This document shows positions 1 to 11,700 of a DNA stretch of 64,000 bases, piece after piece. Source of the DNA: Cladopsammia gracilis (lineage: Eukaryota; Cnidaria; Anthozoa; Scleractinia; Dendrophylliidae); contig JAJGOT010000319.1 in NCBI GenBank assembly GCA_022457155.1, positions 941,781-1,005,780 of the forward strand, given 5' to 3'. The notes beneath the pieces were generated by a model, which saw only the letters and a list, made by a program, of their open reading frames with translations, searched no databases and was not told where the DNA came from. A program made the position numbers and the translations under genes. How positions within the stretch are numbered: position 1 is the stretch's first letter; every line of letters begins with the position of its first letter.

Positions 1-1252
1 TTTTTTTTTTTCAAAGCTTGATTTGGGATTATGACGTCAGTGCGTTGTCTTGCGTTTTAAATGATTTCTGAATTCACCATTGCGTGAATTTGGAGATAAA
101 TACGCGCATCTCATGCATCTTCCGGCTTAATAATATACAGTTCTTCTTCCGTAGACTCCATATTTAGATTAATCCGACAACGCAGTGACGTCATAAATAA
201 CTGTAAAGAAAACATGGCGGCGATCGGGTAATTTAAACTGAAAACCGAACGCTTCGAACATGCATTCGAATTAACCAGTTACGGAGATATCGACTAAAAA
301 CCCCAGGACCAGTTAAAGAGAACCATTAAGTATACTTTGGAGCTTAAACTGTTTTTTAGCCGAAATTTCCTTCAAAGCAACCGAGTCTGCAACAAAGGTC
401 TCGGGCGTTTATTCAAAGAAAAACAGTGATACGACAAAACGTTATTCCGATTATACACCCTCCTATAGACTATATGTAAGTACACCACAGTTCCTTAACG
501 TAAACAACGCTTCTTTATCACAATATTCTTTGTTTGCCAGCCAAAAAGCCATTACGAAGTTGTATAAGGCCAAGACTTATAACCGAATTTTACCATAGAA
601 TTTCGATAGCAAGAAATCTAACGCGTAAGCGTTCGGTTCTGTATATCATGCAAGGTTCAGTTGCTATAAAACCACGTACTGATTACTACTACAACAGGAA
701 GATTTTTTCGAGTAGAATATATGCATATATTCATATAGGTAGCCGGCGTAGAAAAAGAGGGTTTTCTGAAGTGCGCATAACGCAACGATCACAGGATGAG
801 CGCAAACCGCCCCTCTATTTCATTAGATCAGTAATATTCTTATCATGTTTGTAACATTTTTTAAAGTATACTCGACGTTTTTCCAGTTTTTAGCACTGTA
901 ATTTCTATCGTGACTTTTTCCATAATTTTTACTGTAACTTAACTATCACTTTTTAAGCAACTGTCATTGAAAAGCTAAGCCTCGAAAGAGAGTGTTCAAC
1001 TAATTCCTCGCGAAGCGAGGTTAATAAATTTGGCGGCCGAAGGCCGCTCGGGTGCTCGGGTCTCGGGAGCTGAGCCGCGCGCAATCGAGCGAAAAGTTTA
1101 TATATATATATATATATATATACTATATATATATACTGAAGATGTCGTGCAGTTGCCTAGCAACAAAAATCGCGACCGCTGACAATGGCGCGCTCTCATG
1201 TTTATTCATGGGGCGGCGAGGCTGACGGTTTACTCATCGTCGTGAAAAAGTG
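1..1252. other. Left flank without a recognisable gene
   Basis: No gene was recognised. A 106-codon open frame at 534-854 (+) has no recognisable motif, no clear splice context and a composition like its surroundings, so it is not called. The stretch holds two short GC-rich palindromes at 1006-1020 and 1031-1046 and an AT dinucleotide run at about 1098-1131. The DIRS-like element begins at 1253. Confidence 0.6.
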
Positions 1253-1371
1253 TTTACGTTCTAATTCACTACGTTCAAACGAACGTAAATTATTTTCGCC
1301 TTAAACAATCTGTAAAACAGACATAAAACAGCAACAAGAATTATGATGGTTGGATTCTCACAAGCAGAATC
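1253..1371 (-). repeat. DIRS repeat B, outer copy (3' end of the element)
   Basis: A 119-bp sequence identical to 5153-5271. It begins with TTTAC at 1253-1257 on the plus strand, the same five bases found at the A/B junction (5153-5157) and at the outer end of repeat A (6134-6138). It marks the left boundary of the element. Confidence 0.85.
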
Positions 1372-1574
1372 GAGTTTATTTTAATACAAGAATGCTAATG
1401 GTCGATTTACAAATGGGCACAAATCAAAGATAGGCATCTGTTATCTTTTACAAACGTCTTCTTGTTCGTACATGTCTTTTGCAGTATTTGTTTTCCAACG
1501 GCCATGCAGCTGCAACAATTGTTTGGAAATTGAATTGTTAGTATTACAAACAACTAAGGTAATGTTCCCAGCTC

Positions 1575-1898
1575 TTAGACTATGTATTTCAGGGTGATAT
1601 CCCAACTCTTAAGCGAACTGTATTTCTCGACATCTTGAATAGGATAATTTGCCTTTTCTGAGACTATAAATACCTTATCGTTTATGATAACAGGTCTAAA
1701 TAACGGCAAATCAGAACGGAAATCAATATAAGCTGCTTTTATGTATTTCATTGAAACACTTACCGGGAAATACTTATCATTTAACTTATTAATTTTGACA
1801 AGATTTCCTTCCCTGTACACGTCGGGTTTACTATGAGAAATCGGAATTGTTTGGTAATCCTCAGAACTAAATGCATATGGAGAATGTACAAATTTCAT
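1575..1898 (-). pseudogene. Tyrosine recombinase fragment of the DIRS-like element
   Basis: A 107-codon open frame matches the middle of the recombinase domain in cnidarian DIRS-type elements. Visible hallmarks are the SKPDVYREGN segment at about residues 23-32 and the DLPLFRP segment at about 62-68, in the spacing normal for this family. These elements use the enzyme to integrate a circular intermediate. The catalytic Arg/His/Arg/Tyr set of a complete enzyme cannot be traced in this short frame, and the N-terminal half is missing or scrambled into the repeats at 2187-2720. Therefore it is a fragment, downstream of the RNase H remnant on the same strand as expected. Confidence 0.7.
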
Positions 1899-2186
1899 TA
1901 TATCGGAAAAGACCTGAAAAATCTATCTCACAAATAGCAGCAATCCTAGATCCCTTAAATTAGATACAGACAGATAATATATTTATCTGGTATCCTTATA
2001 ATCATGTCTGAAGAAACAGAGCATTTCTTTGTTACTGGTTTAGATCTTAATCGTTTCAGTATTATCCAGGGGATTAGAATCAGGTACGAATGTATGTATC
2101 CACTATAATGCAGAATAGGCTAAAGTGACGGATGAACTAGATTTTGCCTGCTCCGAACAGAATGGTAAATAGACATCCAACATATT

Positions 2187-2720
2187 GGGGGGGGGGGGGG
2201 GGGGGGGGGGAACGGTGTCTGAAGAGAAACTTGTTAAGCGTGGCATCAGTCGAAAAACTTCTTAATTTCGAAATTCTGTTCTTCGGTAAAAGTCTCCAGG
2301 AAGGACCTCTTAGTTGGATCTGTGAGCGCGGAAAAGAAAATAATACGACAGTTAGTATGCAGCAATAACTAAGTAAACATAGTGTATAGATGGTAGGAAA
2401 ACTTAACTTATGAAAACAAACTCCTATCGATGCCTAACGTACATGTAGACAGCTACGTACAAAACGTGGCGGCCAGTGCCATTCGTAACCACAATTCTTT
2501 GGCAATCATACAAAGACATACAGGCCAGCGCTATTCATATACAAATAGGCCAGTGCCCAATGAGTACAAACATACAATTAGTATATAGGCCAGTGCCCAA
2601 TGACTATTGTTTAAGGCCAGTGCCACTCATACCTTTCAACCTGCAGAATGCATATAAATCAACTCAGCCGGTGCCTTACAAACACTGGTGGCGTAACAAT
2701 ATAGGATTAGCCGGTGACAT
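2187..2720. repeat. G24 homopolymer and degenerate GGCCAGTGCC minisatellite inside the DIRS element
   Basis: A run of 24 G lies at 2187-2210. Between about 2467 and 2720 the motif GGCCAGTGCC and close variants recur at irregular spacings of roughly 30-50 bp (for example near 2471, 2548, 2586, 2614 and 2670). The stretch occupies the place where the N-terminal part of the recombinase would be expected, so the array probably disrupted it. Confidence 0.6.
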
Positions 2721-2810
2721 TGAGCGAAATTGTGATCTTTAGTATTTGGTGAAATATTGATGAAATAAATATTAGAAACTAATGAAAATAAGACCGTTCG
2801 GCCATAATTT

Positions 2811-3273
2811 CTAGAAAAAAAAAATTTGGGAAACCCAACCGAGAATTTCAATTTTTCCCTGTTCCAAAAATTTTATTCCTATGAATAGTCTATAGTCAAC
2901 AACAAAGCCACTATAATTTCTGCAAAGCAAAGACCTAAAAGAGACAACAGTTGCGACTGCCAACTGCGAATATAAATAATGAAGAACCCTAGGCACTAAA
3001 TACACTAGGGGCAGCACCAGACAATTTTCGCCTTGAAGCCTTTGAACAACGAAAGTAAAATCTACACCAGAGCAACCCGAATTCCAAAACCTACAACACA
3101 CCATGGAATTCTGAAATTATAATAATTAGCAAAGTAATCAATAGTATGGGGCACCGACAAACTGTCCAGGTGATCAAAAAATGTGTTAGAAATCTACCAG
3201 TCATCTGTATCAATGAAGCGGCTAACAAAATCAGCTCTTTCTGTTTCGGTACGAGGGATCCATTGTTTCCCAA
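2811..3273 (-). pseudogene. RNase H to recombinase linker of the DIRS-like polyprotein (broken)
   Basis: Two overlapping minus-strand frames together resemble the segment after RNase H in cnidarian DIRS elements. Hallmarks are the CRFWNSGCSGVD stretch and the downstream LVYLVPRVLHYLYSQLAVAT stretch in the 2811-3104 frame, and an earlier stretch with VPKQKE and QMTGRFLTHF in the 3091-3273 frame. The needed change of frame near 3100 shows a frameshift. The piece lies directly between the RNase H and recombinase remnants. Confidence 0.65.
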
Positions 3274-3403
3274 GATGGATTTTATGTGTAATGCAAATTA
3301 GAAAAATCTGAAAGCAATACAATGTAAACCCATTTTATACTGCCGACTTCAACAATTCTTGCGGTGGATTGGATGTCAGTGAACCATTTAACACAAGAAC
3401 CAC

Positions 3404-3817
3404 TCAATAGAGTGGCGCAAAAGCATAAAGTTCCCTCCATGTAGAACTTCTATAATTTTCGCCATACTCCCACATACCGTGGTGAATATATTCATCATTT
3501 AAGCTCGTGTGCGCCCCGAACCCGGACGCACCAGCATCAGAGTAAACCAAACGATTTGGAGTTTTATCACTAAAACAGTAACAGTAACAGGGGCTCTCCC
3601 CGTAAAGCCCAGAAAGGTTTGTTGAGGGCTCCTGCTCCCTTTTAAGACACTGTAATATATCATCTTTGTAAATAATATTATTAGGGCAAATAAATATTGA
3701 TTGATTGACAGTATATAACATTAGCATAGCCAAAATTTTTGGTTCCAACAGTAAATATCTTTTCGAGAATACTCTTCTAAAGTAATCTTGGACAGCGACT
3801 GAACCGACATGGAACAA
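3404..3817 (-). pseudogene. RNase H domain fragment of the DIRS-like pol
   Basis: A 137-codon frame whose second half reads as a DIRS-type RNase H: LVYSDAGASGFGAH at about residues 90-103 supplies the first catalytic Asp in the usual YSDAS-like box, and SSTWRELYA at about 124-132 is the typical following motif of this family. RNase H removes the RNA strand from the cDNA hybrid. The N-terminal part looks like the RT thumb/connection but in a shifted frame, so the RT to RNase H join is broken. Confidence 0.75.
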
Positions 3818-3834
3818 TGCCTAGACATAATTCT

Positions 3835-4590
3835 GCTGTTTATACCAACAACTGCACACGCAGAAATAATCTTTCCGCCAAATGAAGCCAACGATCTGGC
3901 AGAAACCTGAAACTTAGAATTAATGACATTATCGACATCGAAATATTTACAACAACTCTATCTACGATCGGTAATATGAACCGTCGCATCGTAGAATTCC
4001 AAGAAGACACAGCCATTCAATAAGTTGACAAGCTTCCAAAAAGACTTATCGTTGCTACAAAACCAGTATTGGAAAGATATATATAAATATATTTATTTTT
4101 GGTTGATACCCTGAATTCTCCAATGCTTAACTAAAGGTCGTACACGCTTAGTGAGATATGGGGAACTGTAGATAAACCGAAAAGTAACCGGCACAAAACG
4201 CAAAGAAACGGGGTTTTCCTAAATTGCAAGATCCCATGAAAAACCCTAGAAAAATTTAATGTCGATTAACAAAACTCTAAATGATGGCAACCGCTCTTTA
4301 AATCGACCGTAAACATAAAAGAGTCCTTTTCAAAATAGCTAAGAGCAATTTACCAATCCTCATACTTTTTTTTATATATATATCAAACATAATATGTTGG
4401 TGTCACAAGTCAGGTATATAGCTCTTTTACCAAAGGTTGGATAGAAACAGATAAATGATTGACAAAATGTGGCGGCGAGTTAACCTCGAACACGGCCAGC
4501 CTTCCGTAATTCCGCTATTGTTTTGCTAACAAACTCATTGTGCAATCTAGCAGACTTATTGTTAAGGAGCTTAATCTTACTAGGTTCCTC
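3835..4590 (-). pseudogene. Reverse transcriptase region of the DIRS-like pol (frameshifted)
   Basis: No long frame survives, but three separate frames carry typical pieces of a DIRS reverse transcriptase. At about 4585-4495 a segment reads NNKSARLHNEFVSKTIAELR, the usual upstream RT motif. At about 4490-4420 a segment of the type SPPHFVNHLSVSIQP follows. At about 3900-3841 a segment ARSLASFGGKIISACAVVGI matches the stretch before RNase H. Several frame changes separate them, and the YxDD catalytic box was not located. Therefore it is a decayed RT. Confidence 0.6.
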
Positions 4591-4977
4591 AAAGAAGGGT
4601 AACTAATAGCCGTCTCTAATGACATCTAATATAAAACTTGACACACCAATATGTTCAAAAGTTCCGTTCCTCTTCAAATTTCCTTAAACCGTATTGAAAG
4701 CAGTGCTTAGATTCTGGCACTCATATTAGACATACCTCAGAAAGCTCGTGTTCCAAAACAGTGATCAGATGGGTGATTACTTTGGTGCCGTTCCTGATGT
4801 AGCGTTTCCTGTTGATGTGGGATAGAAGGAACCTGCTGAATAGCCATGATGGCCGGCGGGAGAGGTCCAACCTGATCTGCCAATCTCTTGCCCAATGACT
4901 GTACCGAAAGCATTTGAAGCAGCAAAACTTGAAACTTGGAATAGATTCTAAACAGACTGTGAGGGTGGGTGGGCGGG

Positions 4978-5271
4978 AATGTAATGCGTTATAAACTCGA
5001 TTAGTTCTGCGAGAGAGAGAGGGAGAATGAATTCTGATTCACTCTTATATACACATCTGAAACAATGGAATAACAGACAAACAATAGAAGCACGCTGAGG
5101 CGTGCGAACCTCGCAATGTCTTAAGAAACATCTAGTAACACGTGAAAATACATTTACGTTCTAATTCACTACGTTCAAACGAACGTAAATTATTTTCGCC
5201 TTAAACAATCTGTAAAACAGACATAAAACAGCAACAAGAATTATGATGGTTGGATTCTCACAAGCAGAATC
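4978..5271 (-). repeat. Joined DIRS repeats, inner B plus inner A
   Basis: Positions 4978-5157 are a 180-bp copy of repeat A, identical to 5959-6138. Positions 5153-5271 are a 119-bp copy of repeat B, identical to 1253-1371. The two share TTTAC at 5153-5157. In split-direct-repeat elements such a joined block bridges the two ends of the transcript during circle formation; the role here is inferred. On the minus strand the block separates gag from pol. Confidence 0.8.
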
Positions 5272-5830
5272 CTACGAGAAATCACAAAGTAAACGCGCAA
5301 ACATTGAACGCGAGTAAGAACTCACCAAGCCACGAAAAAGAAACTGATTATCAGCAGCATATTTCGGCTTCTTATCTTCGTTAGGTCTTCCATCGGAGTT
5401 GGCCTTTGCTTTCCTCGACTTCTTCTCGTCTTCCGGACCCGATGCCAAGTCGTCTGACTCGTACTCGTTGACTACTAGCCAGCCATGTTTATTCCTGTCG
5501 GCAATTCTGATGAACTTTTGCCTCATGTGAATAAGGGGTTTTGCTTTCAGCAATAAGATTGTTAATTACTGGAATATCAGTCGACGGATTAATAGAACTC
5601 TGAATTTGGATCAAAATAGAATTTAATTGAGCGTTAAACTTGAATTGTTTCGGGTTTTCTTTGAATTTGTAATTCGACCGTGTCTTTCTCTATCTTGTAC
5701 TTCGATTTGCTTCCCCTTCCCTTCAAGCCGTGTGTTAAGATACGATTTAAACAAGCCAAAGACCTGCTGAATAATCACTGGATTCGCCTTGGACAGTCGG
5801 AGTTTAAGGCTGAACACCACGAGAAGATTA
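5272..5830 (-). pseudogene. Gag-like ORF of the DIRS-like element (frameshifted)
   Basis: Two minus-strand frames, 5820-5623 and 5553-5272, plus a third frame linking them, form a gag-like protein of the kind common in cnidarian DIRS elements. Visible features are the SKANPVIIQQVFGLFKSYL segment, an ENPKQFKFNAQLNSI segment in the linking frame, and the IRIADRNKHGW...DDLASGPEDEKKSRKAK segment, which ends in a basic acidic-rich tract. At least two frameshifts are needed to read through. The piece lies between the outer A repeat and the joined BA block. Confidence 0.65.
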
Positions 5831-5958
5831 ACCGCCCGTTGTTTCGTTTAACCTTTCCGACCTTTCGAACCTACGCTAACCGAAGAAATGTGCACCGCGA
5901 AAAAATTCACCGCGTGTTGAACCGTTTATACTCTCAGAATCGGACATCACGGTAACAT

Positions 5959-6138
5959 AATGTAATGCGTTATAAACTCGATTAGTTCTGCGAGAGAGAG
6001 AGGGAGAATGAATTCTGATTCACTCTTATATACACATCTGAAACAATGGAATAACAGACAAACAATAGAAGCACGCTGAGGCGTGCGAACCTCGCAATGT
6101 CTTAAGAAACATCTAGTAACACGTGAAAATACATTTAC
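5959..6138 (-). repeat. DIRS repeat A, outer copy (5' end of the element)
   Basis: A 180-bp sequence identical to 4978-5157, including a short GA run. It ends on the plus strand in TTTAC (6134-6138), after which unrelated DNA starts. It marks the right boundary of the element. Confidence 0.85.
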
Positions 6139-8673
6139 TCTCGGCTCTCGGTGCAGAGGGGAAGGGGGGGGGGGGTGGTGGTTGGAAGCCTATCCCATAA
6201 TGTCTCATCACGTGACCTCGCATTTGCCAGTGATCGCCGAGGCAAGCAGTGGCTGTCAAGACACCCTTTTCAAGGCCTCTTGTCTGTCGGTCTTCTTTTG
6301 TCAGGATTTGCAATGTCAAGAAAACTTCTCTTGCAACGAACAGATACATGCTTTCGAAAATTTTCTTTGAAGGATGACACGACAAACGAAATTTTCGCGC
6401 GCTTGAACGCGTAAGCATCCAACTGCTTGTCCACGTATATGACGACACTCTTGCACTGTGTTAACCAAATAAATAAGTGCTCTAAAAAACAGAAAACCTT
6501 TGGGAAAAAAGTTCTTCTCTTAATAGCTATTTGTTTTATCCACGGTTTTAACTAGACACAGTAGTTCTGATGTCAACGACAGGAAAAAATGTAACTGACG
6601 CGTACAGCTAGCTTGTGCGCGCGATATAGCGCGCGATTTAGCGCGCGCATATATTTAATTTTGCTGCGTGTTTTGTACTGATTTGAGCTTTCAGACAACT
6701 GCACTTTCCTGGTATTTTCGGGGATGATCGCCATTTTCCTGCGAGCGGAAAATGATATTTTCTAAGGATGAGAAACGAGGATTAAACTTAGAAATATAAA
6801 TGACTTGCATTGTAGTTCTTTTCTGTTACCAACGAACGATATTCTCTGATTCCCAAGTCTCCCATAATTAAAACCATAAAATGAGACTACCGGCAAAATC
6901 ACCGAAATATGAGATTTTACAAAAAGTGAGAATTACGAAATTGATTACAAAAGTTAAACATGAATATTCAAGATGAAGCAACATATTCTTTGCAAATATC
7001 ATAAGCAATGCATGCGAGAAAATCAATAATGAACAATTTACAGCATGTACTAAGACAATAGTTTCCAGTGTTTATAGTGAATTGAATTAGCAATTATTTG
7101 ATACACAGTACATAGAACAACAGCTACAGAAGTATGTAAAGGGAACAGGTTAATTTTGGGAGATAGCACTCACAAACTTCAAAAAGGCCCACATCGCTAA
7201 AATTTTGCAGTGCATCCTTCCCCTAGCTTCGCGAGGTTCTGCGAGACACGTATTTCTAGTTATAAAACTATTTTATTGTATCAAGAGAGAATATTTTAAA
7301 AGAACAGATCCCTCATACACATGATATGCATGGTCCTCATGTGAATGAAAATTATTAGTTCGGTGTCGTACTGCGTGGGATGGCGTGGTTAGTTTTTGAA
7401 ACCGACACCTGATTTGCCCGTCATGATTGACACCAAATATAAGACGTCCAATGGTGAAGGAATTCGCCAAAATGAGCTCAAAGAGTAATACTTACATCCT
7501 CAAATAGAAACATTCACATGACACGAGAATTATGGCGGGAAAATAATAACTGGTGAATCGGTTCGCACAGTGCAGTGCGATCTTTGTGGATTTTCTTATG
7601 TTGCAGGAAGTTAGCGTTTGCTATTTGGATGAACGCAGTTTATGTATGAATTGCCTTCACAATTTTCTGATCATGGGCATGTCAAACCATGCTTTCCCTC
7701 GGACGTGCACGCAAACTTATACAACATAACATATGAATGTAATTAGTACAACCCGCCTAGAATAGCTATGCTATAAGTGGGTTTGTAGATATTTAAATTT
7801 TATTTCTTTAAATTTAGATCAATTAATTAATGTAACAGTGTTGAAAACCAATAAACCAATAAACCAACATCTCCATTTTTTTGTGGTGTTATATTTTACC
7901 TCTAATAGATAGCCTGTGATATGCTCTACAAGATGAGGTAAATATTATGGTTATGACGCTGCTGGGGGTCCGTGACGTCGTTCAAAACGGCCGCCAAGAT
8001 GACCGTCATCTTGGATTTTACTGAAAATTCAAACGTTTTTTTTCTGCTTTTGGTAGCGTTTTATGTGTTTTTCACTGAAAAAAATTGAAAAACACGCATT
8101 TTTATTCACAAATGATTGACCTCATGCTACTTATGACGTCATATCTCGTTACCATAGCAACCGATTGTCGCCAAACTTTACCAAGATTGTCTCAAGGATA
8201 AACTAACAGCTACCGAAAACGGCATGTGCTAACAATAAATGCTCTTGAAAAAATCTCACAAAAATCTTAAGGAGGTGCCCGCCCCCCCCTGTTCATCCGA
8301 GGATCAAAAATCCCGGGTTCGCACATTGCAACGAAATCGGCTGTAAATGATAATAAAAAAGCAAAAATGTTAAACCTCCCGTTATTTAAGTCTCCTTTTA
8401 TTCATGCTTATTATTCATTCTTTACAATAACAAGCTTGGTTCAAAACTCATTACAGTCACCAACAGCTGCTTCAAGACAAGATGTGCTATTCAAAACCAA
8501 ATTTCCATTGGTTGGAAATGACAGCTATAGGGTCTTGTAAGCGAACTAATAAAACTAATGTTAAAGCTCTACTGGTGCTTTAAATTATTACGTTAATTCC
8601 GAATCATTACAAGGCTTTTTATTTGCATACCAACTTTAATGTTCAAACGAAGTTGATATGAAAGGGTGCAAAA
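6139..8673. other. Intergenic stretch upstream of gene 1, no gene seen
   Basis: No coding sequence was supported. A short G run lies at 6165-6176 and a self-complementary GCGCGC-rich segment at about 6628-6652. The stretch at about 7735-7868 ends in A-rich, repeated CAATAAAC-type sequence and may be the 3' tail of a non-LTR element, without coding evidence. A C run lies near 8281-8290. The rest is AT-rich. Confidence 0.5.
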
Positions 8674-8749
8674 ATGAATTCCTTTCTAATTCTTTGTGGT
8701 ATATCCGTTTTGCTGTTTTCATTGAAGCTTGTGTTGGCCTGTTTTGATG
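8674..8749 (+). CDS. Gene 1 exon 1: signal peptide
   Basis: ATG at 8674 opens 25 codons with a hydrophobic core ([19 protein letters not shown]) and a likely cleavage before Cys-Phe-Asp. The exon ends after the first base of a Gly codon, followed by the donor GTAAGA at 8750, hence phase 1, which fits the next exon. Confidence 0.75.
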
Positions 8750-11700
8750 GTAAGAGTTCCTATTTTTATCTTAGAATTGCCCTTTCTTTTCTTATATCAG
8801 AAAATTGTATAATGTATTGTTGTGACGGAAAAAGAGCGCAAAACGTTTGGTGACGTAAAAAAGGCTTGTGGTCTTAAGTAACTAATCATACACAGGTTTT
8901 GAATTTCATTTCAAAGAACTGGCGACGTGTACTCTTCTTTTGAAAACTCAGAAATAGCATATCACTGAATAATTCTTCTTGTTTTAAGCAAGAAAAACAA
9001 CTCAATTAACACTTTATGGCCCTAGTGTATAAGACGCAAACGTTATTTTAGCAAGATATTTCCGAATACTTAAAAAAGGAATTTTATGTGTAGTTTAGAT
9101 CGAACTATTAATTATCGGCTTGATAACTTAACAATGAACGTTCTTTAGCTTAATTCCTCCTTCACCTGACAATTTATCCTATATTTACATTATTTTAAAT
9201 CATGATCCATAGCAAGACGTCTTGTAGCTAGCTTTGCATGCACAGTAAGGTTAAAACAACCGGGCTAAACTGCTGCATAAGAAATGAAATTGACGCTTTT
9301 GGAAACTTCAGTTTACATTTTTCATAAGGTTTCTATTTTTGAGTGGTTCCGTTTTGTCTTTTTCAAGCAATTCCTTGAATATTCCCCGATTTTTCAGCCA
9401 ACTAACGTACATTTACAATGTAAATCATTATACATTTCTAGCCTGTAAACTATAAGTTACCGCTGCTGCAGCTGCAGCTGCCACTGCAAACCGTTTTACA
9501 AAAGCAAATTGAAATGGGGACATAATAAAAACACTTATATACATGCACAAGACGTGATATATTAAACAAGAGGAACAGTCTGTGTTTCATCAGATATCCA
9601 AACACCGCGAAGTGGGTTGAAAAACGAGGCGCAACCCACTTCAAGGTGTTTGGATATCTGATGAAACAATCTTTCGAGTGTTTGATATAGCTTCTCAAAC
9701 TGATCATTAAATTAATGCGGAGAAAGCGAAGGAATAAAATCGCCAAAATCTATGCAAATTAATAATGGTAATAGGACTGAGTGGAGTCCGATTTGGTCTG
9801 TAATCATACGAGTGATTAACAAAATCGGACGACCGCGAAGCGGGAGTCCGATTTATTTAATAACTAGTATGATTACAGGCAGAATTTGACGACACGGAGT
9901 CCTGGAAAAAGAATAGCGCGCGCAAATGACGCGTACTGTCCAATTACATCGTCCAGTTACAAGCATGACGCGTAAACTGTCCTATTAATGCTCTAATCGG
10001 GCCTGCTGATAGCCAATCAGATTCGAGAATTTTGTTATAGTTTTGATTAAGACCGGTTATCCAAACCTCCTTCACGGTAGTGATTTTCTTTGTGTTCTCG
10101 TTTTGAATTATTAATAGGGTAGAGAAATGTTCATTCTCAAGCTCATTAATAACTCATGAAGAAGATACAAAGGAAATTAATGTTTAATGAGTGTTTGGAA
10201 ATTGGATGAATTGAACTCCTCATTTTTGCATCATTAATTTCCCCTTTTAAAATCATTTTGTTTTAGAAGTAATATCAAACATTCGACACAGTATTTCATC
10301 ACAAAATCAAACACCTCGAGGTTCTTCAAAAATACTCCGCTGCGCGTTCTATTTTCAACTGTCTTCTCAGTGTTTGAGTTGTATTAAAACATTGTGTCTC
10401 TTGTTTGCGGGTTATTAGTTTTCTTTGAATTTGATTTTTTTGAAACTATGTATAAAAATTAATTCCTTGCGGAATATCAACTCGAACCAGTAGTGTTTAG
10501 GGGGCAGTTGACAGTATATTATTCCGTAAAAGCAAAGTATTTGGCTTGGAAACTCTTGAATGCTTACTTTTTTGTGTGTGTGATTCCGTTTATTTTCTTT
10601 CTGTTAGATAACTATTGACAACCCTTCTTGCGTCGTACGCTTTTTAACTTGTTAATTAGACGTCGAACAATTTGCGTCTGAAGTTTTCAAAGTAGAGAAT
10701 AAAAAAAGAATTGAAGAAGTAGGAAATTGGCAACCTCGTTCCCAGGGTCTCTCATCTTCCCGCCCCTTGGATGAGAGACCCTGGGAACGAGGTTGGGAAA
10801 TTGGTCGTAAACAATTTTTCTCTTGGTTTTTACAATACTTGTAATAAACGACAAATTTTCATTGGAGTCTCAACGTTCCTGAAATTACCTTTGTAACAAT
10901 ATTTCATATCAATATCAAACTGAGTGTTAGACTAAAAAAAGAAGAAAACAAAGTCACCAGCGCCCACTCGCGCGGGTTCGGGGCAGCGCCCGCTCGGACT
11001 TCAGCCCACTTTCGCGCATCTTCGGAAAACTCGCGAAATCGCCCGAAACGCGTTTTCTAAAATCCGGTTTCTCGTTATGTATGATAAAGACAGAATGATG
11101 ATAAATTTTAAGCTTGGTAATATAAGATAAAAGTCAGTATCAATTTTTGTCTCAGCAATACTAAATTTGTAAAGGTAATTTTGCTAAAACAACAAAAGAA
11201 AACTATGTGTATAGATATAATTTTGGCAAAAATGTGCTACACCTACATTAAGTAAGTGAAGTCGCGCACCCGAGCCAGAAGGCTCATAACGGCCGGAGCT
11301 TAAACCCGGTTTCTATAGCATGAAGCGACTAGGAATATTGCTACTCCCCCCTGGATGGGATGCTAGTCCATCGCAGGGTTACCCCCAGCGTTTTGTCGCC
11401 GGTACCCATTTATACACCTAGGTGGAGAGAGACAGTGTGGAGTAAAGTGTCTTGTCTAAGGAAACAACACGATGGCAGAGACCAGGCTTCGAACCACCGA
11501 CCTTGAAAAGTATAACTTTTTTCTTTCAGTGTACGTAATTTAAAGGGTCAATAAAAGCATAATTCAAAGCTGATAACCATTTTTAGTATGTTAAACATGC
11601 AGTATATATGGTATATTGTATGTTTTAGGCGCCAGGTGAAATAAACGCTACAAGAACTTAGCATCATCGTTGAAAACGATTTATTTAGTAAATCAACAAT

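Larger units (their letters stand above)
1253..6138 (-). mobile_element. DIRS-like tyrosine-recombinase retrotransposon with split direct repeats
   Basis: On the minus strand the order is repeat A (6138-5959), gag (about 5830-5272), repeats B and A joined (5271-4978), reverse transcriptase and RNase H (about 4590-3404), RNase H to recombinase linker (3273-2811), tyrosine recombinase (1898-1575) and repeat B (1371-1253). The A copies (180 bp) and B copies (119 bp) are identical by eye. DIRS-group elements use a tyrosine recombinase and a circular DNA intermediate, and carry split or inverted repeats instead of ordinary LTRs; what is seen fits that group. The coding part has frameshifts and stops, so this copy is not autonomous. 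The joined BA block sits between gag and pol, whereas in the Ngaro/PAT scheme I know it lies near the 3' end. Confidence 0.8.

Noticed and set aside
534..854. A 106-codon open frame
   Set aside because: No domain, no splice context and no paralogue; its length can arise by chance.
4978..6138. A small LTR retrotransposon (TRIM) with 180-bp LTRs
   Set aside because: The 180-bp direct repeats alone would suggest this, but the 119-bp B repeats, gag/RT/RNase H order and tyrosine recombinase fragment fit a DIRS-like element better.
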